From: Arthrobacter sp. MMS18-M83
Lineage (GTDB): Bacteria; Actinomycetota; Actinomycetes; Actinomycetales; Micrococcaceae
Reading direction: 5' to 3'
DNA length: 64,000 bases
Assembly (NCBI RefSeq): GCF_026683955.1
Contig: NZ_CP113343.1
Span: 434,001 to 498,000 of the forward strand
The translations under genes were made by a program, and so were the position numbers. Below are positions 27,168 to 36,612 of this stretch, piece by piece. The notes under the pieces were generated by a model. It was given only the letters and a program-made list of their open reading frames with translations, was not told the DNA's origin and made no database searches. Position 1 is the stretch's first letter, and each line of letters starts with the position of its first letter.

Positions 27168-28115
27168 TCAGCTCCTCTCTGCTGCGGTGGTTGTGGCGGA
27201 CGCGGCAGGTGCCGCCTTCGTGACCCGGGGATCGGCCGCCCCTTGCCGCTTCTTGTCGGCGTCGAGCGCGCCGCCCACACCGACCTCCTTCGCCGTTTTC
27301 CAGAAATCCAGCTCGTCAGGTGCGGTCTGCAGAAAGTGCGACACCAGAAGGCCCGTAATCGATGGCACGCTCGTGTCCATCACTCCCTCGGCGGCCTTGA
27401 TTCGTGCCTTCAAATAGAGCAACTTCTGCAGAGGGTTCTGGGCAATCTCTTCGGCAACGCTCTGCGCGGCCGAGCCGAGGTCAGCCGCGGCGGCCGTCTG
27501 GTGCACCAAGCCGAGGCTTTTTGCCTCGATACCGGACATCGGCATGGCTGTGAATCCCGTGCGCCTGGCGGCCTTCGTGCCCAGAATACGGTTGATGTGC
27601 ACACTCGCGACCGCGCCGGCCGGACCGAGAAAACGGGCCTCAAGAGCACCGATTTTCGCATCGTCGCTCGCAACCACCACGTCGCACTTGCAGGCGATCA
27701 TGAAGTAAGCGGCAGCGGCGCAAAAGCCGTGGATCTGGGCGATCGTCACCTTCGACGAGCGCGATATCGCCTGGCTGAAACCGAGACGCCCCCACGCCAT
27801 GTCTGCTCCGTATCGGTAGCCGACATTCAGCGTTCGACGCCGTTCGTGCGGCCGACGCTGGCCCCACTCTTCGTTGATCTCGTTGCCACTGCAGAACGAC
27901 CGGCCATTGCCCCGAAAGATGATGACCTTGACGTCGGTATCGGTCTCGGCCTCTGCCATCAGGTCGACGATTCGATCACGCATCGGCACACTCATCGCGT
28001 TGTGCTTCTCGGGCCGGTTGAGCGTGATCGTCGCCACGCCGGTTCGTCGGTCAACCTCATAGAGCACAAGCTGCGGCGCGGCCGCGATACTCTCTTTTGT
28101 GCCGTAACGCGTCAT
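27168..28115 (-). CDS. crotonase superfamily protein lacking the usual catalytic Glu (3 of 3 in tandem)
   Basis: 315 residues. VATITLNRPEKHNAMSVPMRDRIVDL and DVKVIIFRGNGRSFCSGNEINEEWGQRR are standard. The second loop reads QIHGFCAAAAYFMIACKCDVVVASDDAKIG, with Phe in place of Glu144 and Ala replacing the Gly run. A C-terminal extension of about 30 Ala-rich residues is present. ATG 28115 overlaps the stop of the CoA-transferase gene (ATGA). Confidence 0.8.
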   Translation of the reverse strand: MTRYGTKESIAAAPQLVLYEVDRRTGVATITLNRPEKHNAMSVPMRDRIVDLMAEAETDTDVKVIIFRGNGRSFCSGNEINEEWGQRRPHERRRTLNVGYRYGADMAWGRLGFSQAISRSSKVTIAQIHGFCAAAAYFMIACKCDVVVASDDAKIGALEARFLGPAGAVASVHINRILGTKAARRTGFTAMPMSGIEAKSLGLVHQTAAAADLGSAAQSVAEEIAQNPLQKLLYLKARIKAAEGVMDTSVPSITGLLVSHFLQTAPDELDFWKTAKEVGVGGALDADKKRQGAADPRVTKAAPAASATTTAAERS

Positions 28116-29401
28116 CTGCCTTCTCCTGTTTCATTATCGTGTGAATGGATCTCGACGACGCCACGGGCCGCAAGGTCCGCGATCTGCTCGCGGGTCAGCC
28201 CGGCAATGAGGAGTTCCTCAATCGTGTCTTCACCGAGTTCAGGCGTCACGGTTCCCACCCTGCCCGGCGTTCGCTCGAGATGGAATGGCAGTCCCACCGT
28301 TTTGACGGAGCCCCATTTTCTGTCTTCTTGTTCCACGATGTACCCGTTGGCCAGGGCATCCGGGTCATCGGCAAGGTCGAGAAAGCTGTTCACGGGAGCC
28401 ACTGGAACGTTGTTCGCCCGCAAGATCTTGACCCACTCGTCACGACTCTTGGTCAGAAATGTCTCTTCGATCATCGGTTCGAGAATGTCGCGTTGCTTTT
28501 CACGCACCCGGCTCTTCGCGAACCTCTCGTCGTCGAACAGGTCTTGGCGGCCGAGCGCCGCGGTGAGATGCACCCACAGCTTCTGGTCGGTCGCCGCGAT
28601 CACCAGCCATTTGCCGTCGCCGGCCTTGAACGCGCCCGATGTGGAAGTGACTCGGCTGCCACCGAGCCTGAATACCTTGTTCTGGTCCAGTGCAATCGTC
28701 ACTTCGGCCGTGTGCAGGCCGATCGCCGCACCCATCAGCGACGCATCCACTCGCTGGCCTTGCCCCGTTCGTTCGCGCACGAACAAGGCGGTGAGCACCG
28801 CCATGGCGAGAAACATGCCACCGGCTGTGTCGGCGAGGCCCCTGGTAGCGAGCCGGGGCTCGCCCTCGGTCCCGCGGTTGAAATCGGAGACCCCCGAAAC
28901 CGCCTGTGCGACCATGTCAAACATCGGCTCGGCTGCGTTCGGCCCGTGCGGACCGTAACCCGATGCCGCGGCGAAAATGACCTTCGGATTCACGGCCCGC
29001 ACCTGCTCGTAACCGAGCCCGAGCCGCTCCATCACACCAGGGCGAAAATTCTCGATCACGACATCGCAGGTGGCCGCCAACTTCAGAATGAGTTCACGCC
29101 CCTCGTCGGTGGTGATATCGACCGCCATCGAACGCTTACCCCGGTTGAGGCTGTGGAAGAACCCGCCGAAGCCGGCCGGTGAAAGGCGAAGGCGCCTGTC
29201 CCACTCGCCACCCGGGCGCTCTACTTTCACGACTTCGGCACCGAGGTCTGCGAAGATGCGCGTCGCATAGGGCCCCTGCATGAAGCGCGTGAAGTCGAGA
29301 ACCCGGACGCCGTCGAGTGCCCCGGCAGGCAGCGAGCCGATTTTCGGGGCCTCGGTCGTTTCTTCAGTGGCCCCTTCGGCGATCTGTTCAGGCCTGGACA
29401 C
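28112..29401 (-). CDS. family III CoA-transferase (CaiB/BaiF type)
   Basis: 429 residues. LDGVRVLDFTRFMQGPYATRIFADLGAEVVKVERPGG is the family's N-terminal signature. NRGKRSMAVDITTDEGRELILKL and DVVIENFRPGVMERLGLGYEQV contain the segment with the catalytic Asp region, and the interlocked C-terminal domain is complete. It moves CoA between acids and would activate a pathway acid. GTG 29401 has GGAGGTCGACC directly upstream and overlaps the synthetase gene by 14 bases; the upstream ATG at 29440 has no such site. Confidence 0.88.
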   Translation of the reverse strand: MSRPEQIAEGATEETTEAPKIGSLPAGALDGVRVLDFTRFMQGPYATRIFADLGAEVVKVERPGGEWDRRLRLSPAGFGGFFHSLNRGKRSMAVDITTDEGRELILKLAATCDVVIENFRPGVMERLGLGYEQVRAVNPKVIFAAASGYGPHGPNAAEPMFDMVAQAVSGVSDFNRGTEGEPRLATRGLADTAGGMFLAMAVLTALFVRERTGQGQRVDASLMGAAIGLHTAEVTIALDQNKVFRLGGSRVTSTSGAFKAGDGKWLVIAATDQKLWVHLTAALGRQDLFDDERFAKSRVREKQRDILEPMIEETFLTKSRDEWVKILRANNVPVAPVNSFLDLADDPDALANGYIVEQEDRKWGSVKTVGLPFHLERTPGRVGTVTPELGEDTIEELLIAGLTREQIADLAARGVVEIHSHDNETGEGR

Positions 29402-31583
29402 GGTCGACCTCCACGGCCTCGATCGTCGAAACCAACACATCGAGCCCCTCGACCCCGCGACTTGTGATGCGCAGCGGATTGACCTCGAGCGCCTCGAGCT
29501 GGTCGCCCAGGCAGAGGCCGGCGCGGCTGATCGCGAGAATGGCCTCGCTAAGCGCCTCGAGGTCGACCGGCGCCGTTCCCCGAGCGCCCTTCAGCAGAGC
29601 AGACCCCTTGAGTTCGTCGAGCATCTCGACGATGTCAGAGGCGACCACGGGAAGAACCCGGATGCTGCTGTCTTTAAGTGTCTCGACCCAGATACCGCCC
29701 AGGGCCACCGTGAGGACCGGGCCGAACGTCGGATCTGCCGTGACACCGACCAGCAGTTCGAGCCCCGGTTCGCGCATCGGTGACACCAGCACACCCCGGA
29801 TGTCGGAGCCCGGTACGTTGACTGAAGACGACTCGATGATGCGGCCGAAAGCCGAGCGCGCGGCATCGGCATCTGTCACCCCGAGCACGACACCGCCGAC
29901 GTCAGACTTGTGCGGAATGTCGCTCGAGCATACCTTCATCGCGACGGAACCGGTCATTTCCGCGACGGCCGACGCCGCCTCATCTGCGGTCGTCACGAGT
30001 CGCGCGGGCACCATCGGCACACCGGCCGATTCGAGAAGGGCACGCCCCGCCGCTTCGTCCCACGGGCCAACCGGGAAGACCTGCTGCGGGCGTTCGGGAA
30101 CGGCGTCTGGAGCCTGCCGCCCGAGAATGCGCGCGCTCTGGTCGATCCAGCGCATCATGTAGCCGATCGAGGACATCGCCAGATCGACTCCCGGCAGAAG
30201 GTAGATGCCGTTCTTCTGCAGGAGGTCGCGCGGATACTCGTGAACATCGAGCGCGGTGTTCGAGGAGAAAAAGATGGGTACGGGCGATGCCTTCGCGATC
30301 TGTCCGATGATCTCCATGCGACTCTCGATGAAGACAGGATCACTGGGTTTCACCTGCGGCAGAGGCGTCATCATGGTGAAAATGAAGTCCATTCCGGGGT
30401 CTTCGGCAGCGATCTCCATCAGATCGTCTTCGGCTTTGGTGTGCCGCGGCCGTTCGCGAGCATGCCCGAAACCGGTCGTGTCCAGCGGATTGAGGGTCGA
30501 GGCGAACGGCGGAAGCATTTCCCTTAGACCGTCGACCGTCTCTTGCCCCCATGCGGGCAGGACCAGGTCATGGTTGCTCGCCAGGTCAGCGATCACGTTG
30601 CAGCCGCCGCCCGAGGACGTGACGACGCCCATGCGCCTGCCCTTGGGTCGACGGTCGGTGTAACCCAATAGCCCGACTGTTGAGACGAGCTGTTCGAGAC
30701 TCTCGACACGCACGATTCCCGCCTGCTTGAAGGCAGCATCGACGACCGCATCATTCGTCGCCATCGCGCCCGTGTGGGCCATGGCCGAGCGCATCCCCTC
30801 TTCGCTTCGACCCGCCTTGTAGACCACGACCGGTTTACCCGCCTCGAGCGCCCGGTGAGCGACCTTGATGAAACGGTCGGGGTCGCGCACGGTCTCGAGA
30901 AAGAGCGCGATGGATTTCGTCGATTCATCGTCGATGAGGTAGTCGAGAACGTCCAGGGTGTTCATGACTGCGGAGTTGCCGAGCGAAGCCCATGTGCTGA
31001 TGCCGACGGCATGCGCCTGAGCGAACTCGTAGGTGGCCCGTGAGATGGAGCCGCTTTCGAATACGGCGCTCACCGGCCCGGCGACCGGCGCATAGTGCGA
31101 GGCCACCGCCCAGGGCGCGATGCCGAGGGTGCCGTTGATGAAGCCGATGGTGTTCGGGCCCATGATCGTGATGTCGAGCTGTTCGGCCGTGCGCTGCAGT
31201 TCGAGCTGGCGCAGCCGGCCTTCTTCGCCGGTTTCGCCGTACCCGGCGGCGAGAACCACGGCATTGTGGATGCCCGCGACCGCCGCGTCTTCGAGAATCT
31301 CGATGACCCGGCCCGGCCCCACCATGATGAACGCCATGTCGACCGGTTCGGTCAGATCGCGCAGCGTCGGCACTGTGCGGTGCCCGAAGAGTTCAGGGTA
31401 TTTCGGATGCACGAAAACAAGCTTTTCCACCCCGCCTCCGAGACGGAGGCTGTTCATCAGATTGATGGCCCAGCTTGAGCTGTTCGAAGCGCCGACGATG
31501 GCGATGCTGCGAGGCTCGAGGAACGCTCGAATGCGATCGGGGGTGACAAGTGCTCGGCGTGCGGTGAGTTCAGCGATGGCCAT
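29388..31583 (-). CDS. ADP-forming acyl-CoA synthetase (acetate-CoA ligase-like, fused subunits)
   Basis: 731 residues. Order: CoA-binding domain (IAIVGASNSSSWAINLMNSL, about 22-150), succinyl-CoA-ligase-like flavodoxin domains (about 155-470) with MAHTGAMATNDAV, where the His is the expected phosphohistidine, then an ATP-grasp domain (about 500-730; VAMKVCSSDIPHKSDVGGVVLGV). It makes acyl-CoA with ATP giving ADP and phosphate. Only one subunit fusion is present. ATG 31583 has AAGGAGG upstream. First gene of the operon down to 25592. Confidence 0.85.
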   Translation of the reverse strand: MAIAELTARRALVTPDRIRAFLEPRSIAIVGASNSSSWAINLMNSLRLGGGVEKLVFVHPKYPELFGHRTVPTLRDLTEPVDMAFIMVGPGRVIEILEDAAVAGIHNAVVLAAGYGETGEEGRLRQLELQRTAEQLDITIMGPNTIGFINGTLGIAPWAVASHYAPVAGPVSAVFESGSISRATYEFAQAHAVGISTWASLGNSAVMNTLDVLDYLIDDESTKSIALFLETVRDPDRFIKVAHRALEAGKPVVVYKAGRSEEGMRSAMAHTGAMATNDAVVDAAFKQAGIVRVESLEQLVSTVGLLGYTDRRPKGRRMGVVTSSGGGCNVIADLASNHDLVLPAWGQETVDGLREMLPPFASTLNPLDTTGFGHARERPRHTKAEDDLMEIAAEDPGMDFIFTMMTPLPQVKPSDPVFIESRMEIIGQIAKASPVPIFFSSNTALDVHEYPRDLLQKNGIYLLPGVDLAMSSIGYMMRWIDQSARILGRQAPDAVPERPQQVFPVGPWDEAAGRALLESAGVPMVPARLVTTADEAASAVAEMTGSVAMKVCSSDIPHKSDVGGVVLGVTDADAARSAFGRIIESSSVNVPGSDIRGVLVSPMREPGLELLVGVTADPTFGPVLTVALGGIWVETLKDSSIRVLPVVASDIVEMLDELKGSALLKGARGTAPVDLEALSEAILAISRAGLCLGDQLEALEVNPLRITSRGVEGLDVLVSTIEAVEVDRVQA

Positions 31584-31625
31584 CAAGGCCTCCTTAGTGT
31601 GAATGCGCTTGTTCAATGGAATTTA

Positions 31626-31643
31626 GTTTACCATGTTCAGTAT
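31626..31643 (+). promoter_or_regulatory. island motif copy H, inverted relative to its gene
   Basis: Reads GTTTACCATGTTCAGTAT on the plus strand, about 45 bases upstream of the leftward CoA synthetase gene. On the minus strand TAAACT at 31631-31626 is a plausible -10. The opposite orientation of the motif argues for a protein-binding site rather than a mere promoter signature. Confidence 0.55.
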
Positions 31644-31654
31644 TTTTGTAAAGG

Positions 31655-31689
31655 AAAGCCCGCCCAGTGTTCGAGCGGAGGCGGGCTTT
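31655..31689. terminator. bidirectional intrinsic terminator after the ABC transporter operon
   Basis: Perfect ten-base arms AAAGCCCGCC and GGCGGGCTTT with a 15-base loop. A-run and T-run at the two ends allow termination in both directions. It lies just past the stop of the substrate-binding protein gene and separates that operon from the CoA synthetase operon. Confidence 0.85.
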
Positions 31690-31704
31690 CCGTTTGGGGG
31701 CTGG

Positions 31705-32907
31705 TTACGGCTTGAAAGCGACCAGCAATTGTGTCGACGGGTCGTATTTCAGCGTGACCATTTCGTCTTTGAACGCCTGCGGACTGTTCGCGAACGACAT
31801 GGTGCCGCCCGCTTTTCCGGAGACACCTTCGAACGGGGCGATCCCCTTGAGTGCGGCACTCAGGGCGTCGCCGTCAGTGACGCCCTTCGTCACATCGAGC
31901 GCCTTGGCGAGTGAGATGAATCCGTCGTAGGTTTGGCCCGCGGCTTCGGAAAGTCCCCCCGCCGCCTGGGCTGCGGTTCCACCGTACGCAGCAGCGTACT
32001 TCGCGGCGAAGTCGGCATAGAGCGGCTTGTCGGGCTGCTTGTTCTGGATGCTGTAGACGGGAACGGTGTTGTACGCGGCACCACCGATTCGAAGCGCATC
32101 GGGTGCAACGGGCGATGAAAAACCGATGAGGGGCACGACGAGTCCCTGTTCGTTCATCGTCTTCACCATCAGCCCGGCATCGGCGGCCGACGATCCGATG
32201 ATGATCACTCCATCGGGCTTTTCAGCCTGCATGGCCGCCACCGTCGACGCGAGATCAGTCGCGTTCAGCTTGTAGCCGACAGGCGCCGCGGCGGTGATGC
32301 CCTTCGCCGTCAGAGCCTTGTCCACCGAATCGAACAGGGTCGACCCCGACGGTGAATCATCGTGTACGACGAGAACGTTCTTCAGCTTCAGGTCTGACGC
32401 CGCCTGGGCCATTTGGTTCGGATAGTCGGACTGGAGGTGCGTCGTACGGAAAACGTACTTCGATCCGTCAGTCAACGCAGGCGAAATGGTCGAGGTCGAC
32501 ATGTAGATGATTTTGCGCGGGTCGGTCAATTGCCGAATGGCCAGACCTTCGATTGTCGTGTACGCACCCGCGAAGATTTCGGCGCGATCGACAGTGAGGG
32601 CGCGCTGGGCCACCTGGGCTGAGGCGTCGGCGGTGAGCTGGTCGTCGTAGACCTTCAACTGCAGCTCACGACCACCAGCGCCGCCACCGGCGTTAATTTT
32701 GGAGACCGCAAGGTTGGCCGCGTTGACCATTTGCTGTGCCGTTGCCTTGTTTCCGCTCGTCAGCGGAACGGGGAACGCCACGACGAGAGGTTTACCCGTG
32801 AATGCAACGCCCCCGGATGAGCTCGATGCAGGGCTTCCCCCGCCGCAGCCGGCGAGCATCAACGCAGCAGCGACTGCCATCGCTGCTGGTACGAATGACT
32901 TCTTCAT
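31705..32907 (-). CDS. ABC transporter substrate-binding lipoprotein (branched-chain amino acid type)
   Basis: 400 residues. The N-terminus is a lipoprotein signal (MKKSFVPAAMAVAAALMLAGC), with the acylated Cys in the LAGC lipobox. The mature part is a two-lobed Leu/Ile/Val-binding type protein (IPLTSG-like VPLTSGNKATAQQMVNAANLAV; RQLTDPRKIIYMSTSTISPALTDG). Relatives bind amino acids, aromatic acids or other carboxylates. It is the last gene of the importer operon, unusually placed after the ATPase. Confidence 0.9.
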   Translation of the reverse strand: MKKSFVPAAMAVAAALMLAGCGGGSPASSSSGGVAFTGKPLVVAFPVPLTSGNKATAQQMVNAANLAVSKINAGGGAGGRELQLKVYDDQLTADASAQVAQRALTVDRAEIFAGAYTTIEGLAIRQLTDPRKIIYMSTSTISPALTDGSKYVFRTTHLQSDYPNQMAQAASDLKLKNVLVVHDDSPSGSTLFDSVDKALTAKGITAAAPVGYKLNATDLASTVAAMQAEKPDGVIIIGSSAADAGLMVKTMNEQGLVVPLIGFSSPVAPDALRIGGAAYNTVPVYSIQNKQPDKPLYADFAAKYAAAYGGTAAQAAGGLSEAAGQTYDGFISLAKALDVTKGVTDGDALSAALKGIAPFEGVSGKAGGTMSFANSPQAFKDEMVTLKYDPSTQLLVAFKP

Positions 32908-32964
32908 GTTCTCTCTTTTCTGAATGTGCAGTGCGGTGGTGGCGCGAGGTGAAGTTCTGGGGAA

Positions 32965-33687
32965 TCAGCCGAAATAGGCTTTGTTCAGCGCGGCGCCGGT
33001 CAGGGTCTCGGGACTTCCTTCAGTCGAAATGCGGCCATCGCGCAGAACGATCAACCGCGAGCAGGCACGGGCGACCCGCTCGCTGTTCTGCTCGACGATC
33101 AACATCGACATGCCTCGTTCCCGGAGCGCTCCAAGGGATTGGTATATGCGGTCGATGATGAGGGGTGCGAGTCCCAGTGACGGCTCGTCGAGCAACAGCA
33201 GTTTCGGGTTCTGGACGATTGCCCGCGAAACCGAGAGCATCTGCTGTTCTCCGCCGGAAAGGAGGCCGGCGAGTTGGTTCCTGCGCTCAAGAAGCACTGG
33301 GAACAACTCATAGATGAGGTCGCGCACTTCGGAGAGGCGCTTTCGCACCTCGGCCGGGCGAAGCAACATCGTGGAAATCTGCAAATTCTCATCAACCGTC
33401 AATGGGCGGATGACGCGGTGCCCCTCTGGCAGAAGAACGATGCCTTTGCGCGCGAGCGCCGCCGTGCCCTTGCCCGCGATGTCTGTTCCCTCGAACAAGA
33501 TCTGGCCCGAACTCGGCTTCAGTGCCCCGCTGATCGATGACATGAGCGTCGACTTGCCAGCCCCGTTCATCCCGACCAGGCCAACGACATCGCCGGCATT
33601 GACGGACAGCGAAATTTCTTTGAGCACGGGACTGTGCCGCCCGTACGCGACGGTGATGTTCTGAACGTCAAGCAACGGCGCGTTCAC
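32965..33687 (-). CDS. ABC transporter ATP-binding protein (LivF type)
   Basis: 240 residues. Walker A GMNGAGKSTLM, the signature LLSGGEQQMLSVSRAI, Walker B LLLLDEPSLGLAP and a late His-free switch region MLIVEQNSE define it. It powers import together with the fused permease-ATPase. GTG 33687 overlaps the stop of the preceding gene (GTGA); longer in-frame starts lie inside that gene. Confidence 0.92.
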   Translation of the reverse strand: MNAPLLDVQNITVAYGRHSPVLKEISLSVNAGDVVGLVGMNGAGKSTLMSSISGALKPSSGQILFEGTDIAGKGTAALARKGIVLLPEGHRVIRPLTVDENLQISTMLLRPAEVRKRLSEVRDLIYELFPVLLERRNQLAGLLSGGEQQMLSVSRAIVQNPKLLLLDEPSLGLAPLIIDRIYQSLGALRERGMSMLIVEQNSERVARACSRLIVLRDGRISTEGSPETLTGAALNKAYFG

Positions 33688-35531
33688 TTGGGCACTCCTA
33701 GGTAGGCAGAAATGACTTCGTCCTGCGCGAAGACCTTGGCGGGCACTCCGTGAGCGATGATCTTGCCCGTCTGCAACACGTAGATGCGGTCGCACGCTGC
33801 AGTGATGAGCGGCAAATTGTGGTCGACGAGCAGAACACCGATCTCTCGTTCCGAAAGCAACCTCACAATGGCGGCGACTTCGTCTCGTTCGAACTCAGTG
33901 AGCCCTGCCCCTGGCTCGTCAAGAAGCAGGAACGACGGCTCGAGCATCAGGTTGCGCGCGATCTCGATCATGCGCAGAACACCGTACGGCTGCGCGCCTG
34001 CCGGATGTTCGGCTCTGCCGGCGATGTTGAAGTCGGCGAGCAGTTCCATCGCCCGTGCCTGGATTCTCTTGTCATCGCGCCTTGCCTGGGGCGAATAGAC
34101 CGTCTGGCCGAGCGCACCCGCCTTTGCCCGCCCGTCGCCACCCAGCATCACGTTCTCGATGACAGAGAGGTCGGGAATGTACTTCGGACTCTGGAAGGTT
34201 CGCCCGATGCCACGCCGGACGATGTCCGCCTGGCGTCTGCCGATCAGTTCCATTCCGTCGAGTTCGATCGAACCGCTCGAGGTGGGTACATCACCGGTGG
34301 CGGTGTTGAGAAGAGTGGTCTTGCCCGCTCCGTTCGGGCCGATGAGCCCAACGACCTCGCCGGTCGAGACTTGAATACTGGCATGATCGACAGCAGTGTT
34401 GCCACCGAACTTGACGCTGATGTCTGTCAGTTTGAGTTGCCGAACCGTGCTCGCTCGCTCGGTGAGAATCAAGCGCTCCACCCGCTCGATGACTGAAGCA
34501 GCCGCAGTCGCCAACCCCGCCGGTGTATCCGACGCGGTCACAACGGGTTCGACCAACCCGATCCTGCCCTTGATTCGCGCCCATTGATCGCTGAATGCAC
34601 CGGCTATGCCGCCACGCGTCAAGATCACGAGAACGAGGATGCCGATGCCATATACGAGGTCTTGCGCAGAACTCGTCGCAAGTGAGACTTCATCCATCAC
34701 CACCAGCGCAACGACGCCGAAGAGCGGCCCCCAGAAATAGCCGGCACCGCCGAGAATGACTGCCAGAAGCAAGGCGATGAGGCGGGTGAAGCTGAAGGTG
34801 TCCAGATCCATGACGAGCTGGAAGTGGGCGAAGAGCACTCCTGCAAGTCCGGCGAGTGCACCGGAGATCGCGAATGCGACGAGGCGGGTCGAACTCGATG
34901 AGATTCCGACTGCTGACAGGATGCGCGGCCCTTCCCGAAGGGCTGTGAACTTGCGTCGCATCGCCGAGCGCTGGATGCGCAGCATCAGCTCGAACACCAA
35001 CCAGGCGAAGACAGCGATCAGCCAGTAGTACGTCGGCAGTCCGCCGATCAGCAGAACCCCGAAGAAATCCGGCGGCGGAATGAGAAAGATGCCGATCGTT
35101 CCGCCGCTGAAATCCTTCCAGTTCACAAGGACCTCCGCCAGCGCGAGGGCGAAGGCAAGAGTCTGGATGGCAAGAAAGACTTCGCTCAGGCGCCGGGTCG
35201 GCAGGGCGACCAACACCGACAGAATCGTCGTGGCCACCACGGCAACGACTAGCGCGATCCAGAAATTGAAACCGAATTTGACTTCAAGGAACACACTGGT
35301 GAACGCGCCAAGGCCATATGTCATGACCAGAGCCATGTTGAAGATTCCGGCGTAGCCATAGGTCAGGTTGAAGGACACGGTCAGGATGTAGGCGATCAGG
35401 CCCGCCGACGCGATGTGCATCAGATAGGCATCGCCCGAAACGCTCAAGCCGAGCAGCGCGAGGACAATCGGTGCGGCGATGCGCAGAGTCGCGGGGCCTG
35501 CCAGACGACGGGTGAACCTTGCGGTTTTCAT
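33684..35531 (-). CDS. fused LivM-type permease and LivG-type ATPase
   Basis: 615 residues. Residues about 1-320 form a LivM-like permease with 8-10 membrane segments (IAYILTVSFNLTYGYAGIFNMA; the GGAGYFWGPLFGVVAL loop). A linker follows, then from about 365 an ATPase: Walker A LIGPNGAGKTTLL, Q-loop region, IGRTFQSPKYI, and Walker B SFLLLDEPGAGLT. The usual LSGG signature is replaced by AGAQPYGVLRMIEIAR. Fusion fixes the stoichiometry. It overlaps the genes on both sides by four bases. Confidence 0.9.
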   Translation of the reverse strand: MKTARFTRRLAGPATLRIAAPIVLALLGLSVSGDAYLMHIASAGLIAYILTVSFNLTYGYAGIFNMALVMTYGLGAFTSVFLEVKFGFNFWIALVVAVVATTILSVLVALPTRRLSEVFLAIQTLAFALALAEVLVNWKDFSGGTIGIFLIPPPDFFGVLLIGGLPTYYWLIAVFAWLVFELMLRIQRSAMRRKFTALREGPRILSAVGISSSSTRLVAFAISGALAGLAGVLFAHFQLVMDLDTFSFTRLIALLLAVILGGAGYFWGPLFGVVALVVMDEVSLATSSAQDLVYGIGILVLVILTRGGIAGAFSDQWARIKGRIGLVEPVVTASDTPAGLATAAASVIERVERLILTERASTVRQLKLTDISVKFGGNTAVDHASIQVSTGEVVGLIGPNGAGKTTLLNTATGDVPTSSGSIELDGMELIGRRQADIVRRGIGRTFQSPKYIPDLSVIENVMLGGDGRAKAGALGQTVYSPQARRDDKRIQARAMELLADFNIAGRAEHPAGAQPYGVLRMIEIARNLMLEPSFLLLDEPGAGLTEFERDEVAAIVRLLSEREIGVLLVDHNLPLITAACDRIYVLQTGKIIAHGVPAKVFAQDEVISAYLGVPK

Positions 35532-36394
35532 ACTCGTTCCGCCGTTCCTCTAAAGGTGAAAAGTCCATTGGGTCTGAACGTGAGCACGACGGTCAGAACG
35601 ATGAAGAGGCCCGTCAGCTGCAGCCCGGGGCCGATGAATGTGTCCATCGCGGTGGCCGCGGCTCCCGCGACCACCGCCCCGCCCACGGCGCTGAACAATG
35701 AGCCGAGACCACCGATCACCGCACCCACCAGCGAGAAGAGCAACAGGGTCGGGGCTACTTCGACGGAGACGCTGGCCAGGCTGGCCTGAAACATTCCCCC
35801 GATGGCGAGGCAGATGCCCGCAACCACCCAGGCGAGCAGTTGGAACCGCTGGCCGTGAAGGCCGTAGATCGCGGCGAGTTCTTTGTCGTGCGAAACGGCC
35901 GTCAGCGAACGCCCGACAAGCGTGCGGTCGAGAAGGAACCAGAGCACCAGCAGCAGCAGCACTGCCAGTACGATCACGAGAATTCGTTGGGTGGCGGTCC
36001 GGTACCCAAAGATGTCGGTCGTGCCCGAAATCCACGGTTGTACGACCGTCGGCGCTCCGCCGAAGATCGAGCGGGTCACGAAATTCAGAATGAGACCCAC
36101 TCCGAGCGACGCGAGCGTCAACCCGATCGGGGAGACGCCGCGCTTCTGCGCGGGCCGGATGGCGAGGTAGTAGGTAACCGCCCCGACGACGGCGCCCGCG
36201 ATGAGGGTCATCAGAGCCCCGACGAGCGAATTGGTCGCCGTCGTCCATGACGCGCAGGCCGCCGCGGCGAAAACAGCGACATAGCCTGCGCCGAAATTGA
36301 CGACGCCACCAACTCGATAGACGAGGCTCACAGATGCCACCAACGGCACCAGTACCGCCGAAACCGACAGCACGGCGATCACAAAAACGACCAT
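35528..36394 (-). CDS. ABC transporter permease (LivH type)
   Basis: 288 residues with about eight membrane helices (VVFVIAVLSVSAVLVPLVASVSLVYRV at the start, then GVVNFGAGYVAVFAAAACA). The LivH-type EAA-like loop reads AVSHDKELAAIYGLHGQRFQLLAWVV. ATG 36394 has AAAGGAG nine bases upstream; GTG 36400 is too close to it. First gene of the importer operon, divergent from the CoA-transferase/oxidoreductase operon. Confidence 0.88.
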   Translation of the reverse strand: MVVFVIAVLSVSAVLVPLVASVSLVYRVGGVVNFGAGYVAVFAAAACASWTTATNSLVGALMTLIAGAVVGAVTYYLAIRPAQKRGVSPIGLTLASLGVGLILNFVTRSIFGGAPTVVQPWISGTTDIFGYRTATQRILVIVLAVLLLLVLWFLLDRTLVGRSLTAVSHDKELAAIYGLHGQRFQLLAWVVAGICLAIGGMFQASLASVSVEVAPTLLLFSLVGAVIGGLGSLFSAVGGAVVAGAAATAMDTFIGPGLQLTGLFIVLTVVLTFRPNGLFTFRGTAERV

Positions 36395-36439
36395 TGACAC
36401 TCACTCCTTTGTAAGTTCAAAACACTCTCCGACAAAACA

Positions 36440-36457
36440 GTTAGCGTCGTTAAGTGT
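36440..36457 (+). promoter_or_regulatory. island motif copy I (importer/transferase intergenic region)
   Basis: Reads GTTAGCGTCGTTAAGTGT on the plus strand, 46 bases upstream of the LivH-type gene and oriented away from it. All invariant positions of the motif are kept. Confidence 0.5.
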
Positions 36458-36565
36458 TTGAGCAAATCTACATCAAAAAGATCCGGAGTCAATAGCCTTG
36501 GCGAAGGATTTTCGATATCAATCCGGGGGCAAATTCATGTCGACAGCCGCGTCGATCCATGTATA

Positions 36566-36583
36566 GTTAACCTAGTATACGAA
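36566..36583 (+). promoter_or_regulatory. island motif copy E (promoter of the rightward CoA-transferase operon)
   Basis: Reads GTTAACCTAGTATACGAA. TATACG serves as likely -10, giving a leader of about 25 bases to GTG 36613. Flanking GTATA and TATAC arms make this copy the most palindromic. Confidence 0.65.
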
Positions 36584-36612
36584 CGGTTCAGCGCGACACA
36601 AGGAGGTATCTC

